From contig OZ020491.1 of the NCBI GenBank assembly GCA_963971405.1, forward strand, positions 15,246,855 to 15,310,854: a DNA stretch of 64,000 nucleotides. Direction: 5' to 3'. Origin of the DNA: Psococerastis gibbosa (lineage: Eukaryota > Arthropoda > Insecta > Psocodea > Psocidae). The notes under the pieces are model-generated. The model searched no databases, was not told the DNA's origin, and saw only the letters and a list, made by a program, of their open reading frames with translations. This document shows, in pieces, positions 62,701 through 64,000 of the stretch (position 1 is its first letter; every line of letters begins with the position of its first letter). Made by a program: the position numbers and the translations under genes.

Positions 62701-63694
62701 CCTGGACACAGGCAAAGAAGAGAATTTCGCTTATAAGCGAAACATACAATTGTCTACCATTCATAAAAGGCAACTTGACCCCTCTAGAACAGTCCCCTGC
62801 ACTTAGCTTATGGGCATGGAAGTCTCTTCAGGCAAAGAAGAGAATTTCGCTTATAAGCGAAACATAAAGCTCAAATTGACTCAACGTTTTAGTTAGAAAA
62901 CGTTGGTATGGGAAATAGAAAAGGGCTGTTTTTAGGGTTTTACCGGCAATTATTCGAATTAAAAAACAATCATTAAATAAAAATCATCGTTGAACTTCAA
63001 TGAACATTTAAAAAAAAAGAATTGTCCAAATTGGTCCAGGCGTTGTTGAGTTATGCGTTCACCAACAAATTTTGCGATTCATTTTTATATTATAGATGTA
63101 CCTCTTTCTAACACAGATTGGCCACGAATTTGATTTCTAAAAAAAAAACGACTGGTGAGGTGGCTCCGAGGAGGGAGTCCAAGAACCGTGGCCAATTGGT
63201 GTGAAGGCCACATGTCACATATCGAAATGCAGAGGATTATTTCTGCTAAAGCGGGGTTTCCATTGGCCTTGTTTGCGAAAGCTACCGTGCTATTGACGTG
63301 GTAGCAGACATTAAAGACAGTCTAAAAATGTCTGCTATCACGGTAGCTTTCGCAAACAAGGTCAATGGAAACCCCGCCTTATTTAAGAGTAACGGCTATT
63401 TTCGACGACTTTACGATCGATATTTCCTGCGAAAATTGACTTTTTAGAATAGACGGGTACCTTGTGCCTCAGCAAGTGCTCTTTTCTACTGAACGCCTTG
63501 CCGCATGAATTACACACAAATGGCCGCTGCCCCGAATGAGACTTCTTATGCTGCAACAAATGTTCCTTTCTTCTGAATCCTTTACCGCAAAGGTCGCAGT
63601 CGAAGGGCTGTCCCTCCCCGTCCCCGCCCTCACTTACATCTCCCATCTCGTCCTCCAAACACTGTTGCTCTTCATCTTCAAATTTTAGTTCCAT
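50769..63694 (-). CDS. C2H2 zinc-finger protein, five fingers (4 exons seen)
   Basis: Likely nuclear DNA-binding protein; no orthologue could be named. Exons, minus strand: 63694-63461 (start codon, acidic N-terminus, fingers 1 and 2: FDCDLCGKGF, FVCNSCGKAF), 54079-53912 (fingers 3 and 4: YPCDICQKNF, HVCEVCGKSF), 53150-53016 (finger 5: YNCDFCEKIF, then basic KQRHRNKLKL), 51002-50769 (Gln/His-rich tail, stop). All junctions are GT-AG in phase 0, giving 256 residues. The last His of fingers 2 and 4 comes from the first codons of the next exon (VSH, ASH), which confirms these joins. An acceptor precedes the first ATG (exon starts 63699), so an upstream exon, perhaps coding, lies beyond the window. 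The first intron contains the errantivirus; other introns carry LINE and MITE pieces. Confidence 0.85.
51363..52195 (-). pseudogene. R2-clade-like RT relic in the zinc-finger gene intron
   Basis: Minus-strand blocks in R2-type RT order: FFEARGIALNPLKCHSLIG (near 52090), NTFRFLGLDFG (near 51780), LALKPHQKLLLIRQYLV (near 51715), then after a frameshift HLHTHFPDALINGPIKMGGLG (near 51540-51600). The MITE at 51808-51984 splits the domain between the second and first blocks and at least one frameshift follows. R2 elements normally sit in 28S rDNA; here there is no rDNA, so this is either a truncated stray copy or a related clade with other targets. Confidence 0.65.
51808..51984. mobile_element. CCAGCAGG-TGATCG MITE inserted in the R2-like relic
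   Basis: 177 bp with terminal repeats CCAGCAG..TGATCGAGGCG and ATTATAATACCGG on both sides (about 33 bases; the first 7 and the long core are perfect). The interior TGTAAACAAGATAATTTTATAATGG pairs partly with itself. No clear target duplication was recognised. Same family as the composite at 47971-48245. Confidence 0.78.
52579..52957. mobile_element. Long-armed foldback MITE, copy 2
   Basis: 379 bp, same family as 46425-46809, ends GAGTGTACGCCCGTAGGAAATTGG and its inverse, flanked on both sides by TTAA, which is the target of piggyBac-type transposases. Lies in the last intron of the zinc-finger gene, 59 bases from the exon 3 donor. Confidence 0.78.
53480..53690 (-). pseudogene. LINE ORF2 C-terminal fragment (RTE-like)
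   Basis: A minus-strand frame carries KQKLIYFGHVMRNEKY and, after divergent sequence, GGRTSRLKNLWQWFGKSTTSLLRAG, the two landmarks of the C-terminal region of a widespread LINE type. N-terminal RT is absent. Located in the intron between zinc-finger exons 2 and 3. Confidence 0.65.
54080..54863. other. Zinc-finger gene intron, left of the errantivirus
   Basis: No gene. The last about 230 bases include a GC-rich patch (CGGGGCTTGGGTCCGCTCC near 54638) and TTCACGCGTGATGCCGTGAC before an AT run; together with the sequence right of the errantivirus (GATAGCGGACCCGACAG) this looks like the tail of a dispersed non-LTR element into which the retrovirus-like element inserted. Confidence 0.45.
54864..55093 (+). 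repeat. 5' LTR of the errantivirus-type element
   Basis: 230 bp, AGTTATGTGAAAG...CTTAATT; it matches 62089-62318 base for base as far as I can read. Contains an internal inverted motif GTGCTGACAGCAAAGTCAGCAC and an AATAAA signal near its end (GGGAAAAATAAATTTG). Confidence 0.95.
55333..55370 (+). other. Candidate spliced leader exon of env (ATG to donor)
   Basis: An ATG at 55333 opens a short frame rich in Leu and Tyr codons that runs into a consensus donor GTAAGT at 55371. The acceptor TTTACAG ends at 60513, at the 3' end of pol, and joining the two keeps the env reading frame. This would give Env a hydrophobic N-terminus of signal-peptide type that the env frame alone lacks. Gypsy-type errantiviruses do make env from a spliced RNA; this precise junction is my inference. 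Confidence 0.6.
55463..56824 (+). CDS. Errantivirus Gag
   Basis: 453 residues, the size expected for an errantivirus Gag, which assembles the particle. It lacks the Cys/His zinc knuckle, as in gypsy-like insect elements. The middle is a helical capsid-type region (about residues 55-250); from about 260 on it is very rich in Pro, Phe, Gln and Asn with repeated PF motifs, then an acidic tail. The start at 55463 is the first ATG after the leader donor in this frame; another at 55544 is possible. The heptamer A AAT TTT at 56785-56791, in phase with Gag, precedes the stop by about 30 bases and allows -1 slippage into pol. Confidence 0.9.
   Translation: MSVELIAGNKVALNIGKKLILKPPTLKMLSPISSPVNIKMSTPNATTTNVLSESEVKTLLHAIPEFSLGDNLYIFLSEVDNLCAHTHQRLMPDHVYVFEFTIRSKIKGEARDYLAYQNATSWGDIKKCLIQKYGDQRNEDILLNSLIQCVQAKNETYLDYYGRLLKALNALMQHLQLNHSSDPTYMKYKKIDYEKLARKTFQNGLQEPHRSFLGNFVTSTLEECISKCQIFDNRKQEWDYYEFLRKTNDSTDKTTDKRAQTPSQTPFAQMQAPSSRPQPFNNPFMRNQFQRPLTTSQPFAKPFQSNPFGRPFQPQFPKPPYGSQNFFNRQAPFQRAPFPTSQPKPFNKPNFGLSSNMAPNTQKLPPPEPMSVQSYVPPKPNNFAFPHQQQPFRSMYNDETTEEAYPYYPPENYFEQYDAQEMETPQYSPAQTLEENENEDGNFHRDASHPPPI
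56785..56791 (+). promoter_or_regulatory. Candidate -1 ribosomal frameshift heptamer (gag-pol)
   Basis: AAATTTT reads as A AAT TTT in the Gag frame, the X XXY YYZ form needed for tandem -1 slippage. The pol frame is exactly -1 to gag and is open back past this site, so the slip would give a Gag-Pol fusion of correct order. No RNA structure downstream was evaluated. Confidence 0.6.
56794..60570 (+). CDS. Errantivirus Pol (protease, RT, RNase H, integrase)
   Basis: Made as a Gag-Pol fusion by -1 frameshift, so it has no start codon of its own; the first ATG-like position (56881) is not meaningful. In order: aspartic protease with LIDSGAS near 56896; RT with FSTIDLAQGFHQ near 57933 and YMDD near 58115; RNase H with TTDAS near 58560 and TDHNPL near 58750; integrase HHCC finger (HNG...H, CDTC) near 59550-59650; integrase core with D near 59737, D near 59897 and E near 60004. 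No stop or frameshift inside; 1229 residues from 56881, typical of the group. Its last 70 bases overlap the env frame. Confidence 0.93.
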   Translation, partial: QGCLTSTPYIVNLNSLNSTAKLPFFYLPELNLKILIDSGASNSVINPGPAYDLFQNYIFQKPFTVTGLQKRVSAQDNVMFPVLYPFGIENSLHFHVIDWHNHFDALIGSEDLDNLGAIINYRNKTLQMNDVEIPFSYVFLNSKLVDVHPIYSENIITIPVTIEQGDVIIPEIQIHENLIIPESIATAENGICNIPNTFGIVGGINFRNRIQVSSIHENDLETPPTNHDFIDVPKVLRTSHLNSEERKKITELCKKFRDILYTEKANLTFSNAVKHSIRTTDDSPVYVKSYRHPYAMNAEIQKQIQKLLDNEIIRPSVSPFSAPVWVVPKKLDASGQRKYRMVIDYRRLNEKTIEDKYPLPRIDEILDNLGKCKYFSTIDLAQGFHQIEMDPSSVEKTAFSVSNGHYEYLRMPFGLKNAPATFQRVMDNLLKELLYKCCFVYMDDVVIFSKSLDEHLLHIRLVFQKLRDSNFKIQLDKSEFLCKDVAFFGHVITQDGIKPNPTKIEAVEKFPIPTTTKEIKSFLGLVGYYRRFIANFAQIVAPMTRALKKGSKINVNDPEYVKSFHTCKELLTNAPILAYPDFKKPFILTTDASNVALGSVLSQNGKPIAYYSRTLNSAERNYSTIERELLAILESTKHFRPYLFGQKFTIETDHNPLVWLYKIKEPNSRLIRWKLKLDEFNFDIVYRKGKENYVADALSRIEIHNDEIIDELCSIIPNIDEIPTISEADVERIIESQREVSTPSDNFNDSDNIPLNRLLPLSPDIIPLDDPPILSLPDPNNQSDIDDNQTIHSTNDDNGKGLPISERPVNIFPNRIYLKLGEIFKRRITRPFNKNTHIITINPNAIDENLSELLKDTIKPDLSYGVFFEDEKIRTRFIEMCKSLFNPSIKIVISNNRCLDVTDPDSQSEIIYEYHDKTHNGINETLAHVKQKYYWPKMKDTITQIINKCDTCLRSKYERHPYNPKIGGPLLAKRPFKVIHIDTFSFQNSKFLTIIDLFSRYAQAYKIKDGTGLTVLNKLRHFFGHHNYPNKLVCDEGREFKNRTFEEFCKLHKIELHFTTVNNPSSNSPIERFHSTILEKLRTLKIKNPHDLPCTLMTSAILIYNQSIHSGTGYSPFHLLYGPYEKLTDFDINMTVLEQYNQKRKNEILPFYDQVYSRNEERATKQLEKLNQNREEPPDFGNQEIYVERNRPKKTDPPFEKSKVVNQSDGKITGLTEKNRPTTAHAKAIKRLRQHNVNLQVARTPSPGPSSSGDENED
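60500..62080 (+). CDS. Errantivirus Env (baculovirus F-type fusion glycoprotein)
   Basis: 526 residues as an open frame, intact. It shows a basic furin-type cleavage site ending RIKR near 60812, followed at once by the Gly/Val/Leu-rich start of a fusion peptide, the arrangement of errantivirus Env and baculovirus F proteins. Paired cysteines cluster in the C-terminal half (about residues 325-420); NxS/T sites are present. A single membrane span lies near 61925-61975, followed by a short basic tail. The frame starts inside the end of pol; translation probably uses a spliced RNA that brings the start codon from the leader at 55333. No lesion is visible. Functional status is unknown. Confidence 0.9.
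   Translation: MLIYRLLVPHHPGLALQVTKTRTNGFFEEPMGNCRILDHYHSFFFYIDLSKIEQNYLTLKGNFDRIKDNGVKDIITNNIRGNLELELREIRQVLDKLTRSRIKRGLVNVLGKAIKFITGNPDDDDLQTINNNINKLFKNQKSEIDKIDRFVSFANHVTKRFSYETKIINSNLNQTKKYLHNLTTEIDFRALLQTEIFQAQNTLRPLLMIERTISMSLVSIPNLEIINLQELLEIRKHLVKVYSPQQLLPLDKFHPFRLLEASKLSIFEVNQAITFLLKIPILKPFIANLSRIYPAPNPDDVIVILPKKFLIRIGDSKLWIEDGCVPINEITLCTKEPSQDQCSPETPTTCKTAKVSNNFKLVHELKNRQLLVMFNEPCEVIEDCTGLLDRKTLQGIFLLSSQCRIIIGPYTYSFTVPSFGMNITKATMITLNTNQSVQLLLQHLNNPQEITSDVKELSESKPFENLQQVIHYSTTTTCFIILAAALFLTLRFRKRLHDLFCKPRTIIHLDHTSNSDDIKNEDVHPS
62089..62318 (+). repeat. 3' LTR of the errantivirus-type element
   Basis: 230 bp; matches the 5' LTR without a difference by eye. Preceded by GGGGGAGG and followed by the ATAT target duplication. 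Confidence 0.95.
62319..63247. other. Zinc-finger gene intron, right of the errantivirus
   Basis: No gene. It holds the right part of the repeat split by the errantivirus (GATAGCGGACCCGACAGAC, 62325 on) and a duplicated block AGGCAAAGAAGAGAATTTCG at about 62709 and 62829 that contains the palindrome described separately. GTCCAGGCGTTGTTGAGTTATGCG near 63037 is typical of the tail of an RTE-like element. Confidence 0.45.
62705..62866. repeat. Duplicated palindrome TTTCGCTTATAAGCGAAA
   Basis: A block of about 40 bases, starting CAGGCAAAGAAGAG and ending in the perfect 18-base palindrome plus CATA, occurs at about 62708 and about 62828. Between them is unrelated sequence. It may be an end motif of a repeat family or a binding site. 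Confidence 0.6.
63248..63383. mobile_element. MITE, AGGCGGGGTTTCC family, short foldback copy
   Basis: About 134 bp, nearly a perfect hairpin: AAGCGGGGTTTCCATTGGCC at the left and its inverse with CCCCGCCTT at the right; the loop is TCTAAAAATGTCTGC-type sequence. Flanked by TA on both sides. It ends about 78 bases from the donor of zinc-finger exon 1. Confidence 0.75.
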
Positions 63695-63699
63695 ATCCG

Positions 63700-63924
63700 C
63701 TGCAAATAACACAATAACATGTTAATGTCCCTCTACACTTTGATACCTAGTCTGTGGGTCGTCAGACTAGTATCCGTACTTGGCTAATTCACACTTACGC
63801 CTTTTACCATGTGTTCATGGTTGAGCATGTCTCACCTTATGCATTATCGCTTGTAGCCGGTGTAGGTTTACATCGAGGACGTGTACCAGTTTGTCAGCGG
63901 CCAAAATGAAAGTTCTTGCGGAAA
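63700..63924. other. Upstream of the visible zinc-finger exon
   Basis: Intron or 5' flank on the minus strand; the acceptor TTTGCAG ends at 63700. Nothing else was recognised. Confidence 0.4.
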
Positions 63925-63925
63925 C

Positions 63926-63960
<35 letters not shown>

Positions 63961-64000
63961 ATTATTGTTCTATTACAAAGCCAACCTAGCGGAGTTAGGG
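63925..64000 (-). repeat. SINE family A tail, minus strand, cut by window end
   Basis: On the minus strand the sequence reads CCCTAACTCCGCTAGG, TTGGCTTTGTAATAGAAC and then an ATT trinucleotide run, matching the end of SINE copy 1. The head lies beyond the window. The ATT run at 63928-63958 is the SINE tail expanded into a microsatellite. Confidence 0.7.

Noticed and set aside
12996-63960. Possible CRISPR array or bacterial contamination
   Set aside because: No spaced direct repeats of CRISPR type; trinucleotide runs (12996-13012, 47999-48013, 63928-63958) are microsatellites, and all genes are intron-bearing animal genes or eukaryotic transposons.

Overview
This is nuclear DNA of an arthropod, almost certainly an insect. 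It is AT-rich, its host genes are cut by many GT-AG introns, and it is crowded with LTR retrotransposons (BEL/Pao, Ty1/copia and an env-bearing errantivirus-type Ty3/gypsy element), tRNA-derived SINEs, LINE relics and foldback MITEs. I cannot fix the order from sequence alone.

Three host genes can be rebuilt exon by exon. (1) 17436-21704, minus: a 5-exon, 339-residue xyloside xylosyltransferase (XXYLT1 type) that extends the O-glucose glycan on Notch EGF repeats. (2) 22636-45936, plus: a 25-exon, about 1460-residue NEURL4 orthologue with six Neuralized homology repeats and a Cys-rich C-terminal module. All 25 exons join in phase. The XXYLT1-type and NEURL4 start codons face each other across about 0.93 kb, so the genes probably share a bidirectional promoter. 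(3) 50769-63694, minus: a five-finger C2H2 zinc-finger gene with four exons visible; introns split fingers 2 and 4 just before their last histidine.

Mobile DNA, left to right: the 3' part of a BEL/Pao element (1-3580); a gutted hAT-like element (5713-12065) with near-matching 8-bp target duplications that contains a full copia coding unit (6077-10000); a complete but internally deleted BEL element (13333-16969) with 165-bp LTRs and a 5-bp target duplication; SINEs, MITEs and LINE pieces in the introns of the two divergent genes; an AT-rich, MITE-rich gap (46-50.7 kb); an R2-like RT relic split by a MITE (51.3-52.2 kb); and a 7.45-kb errantivirus-type element (54864-62318) with LTRs identical by eye, an ATAT target duplication and intact gag, pol and env, sitting antisense in the first visible intron of the zinc-finger gene.

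The strongest leads are the very young errantivirus, with a visible -1 frameshift site and a splice pair that would supply the Env N-terminus; the in-frame internally deleted BEL derivative; and the hAT/copia nest. Everything rests on reading by eye; no database or alignment program was run.
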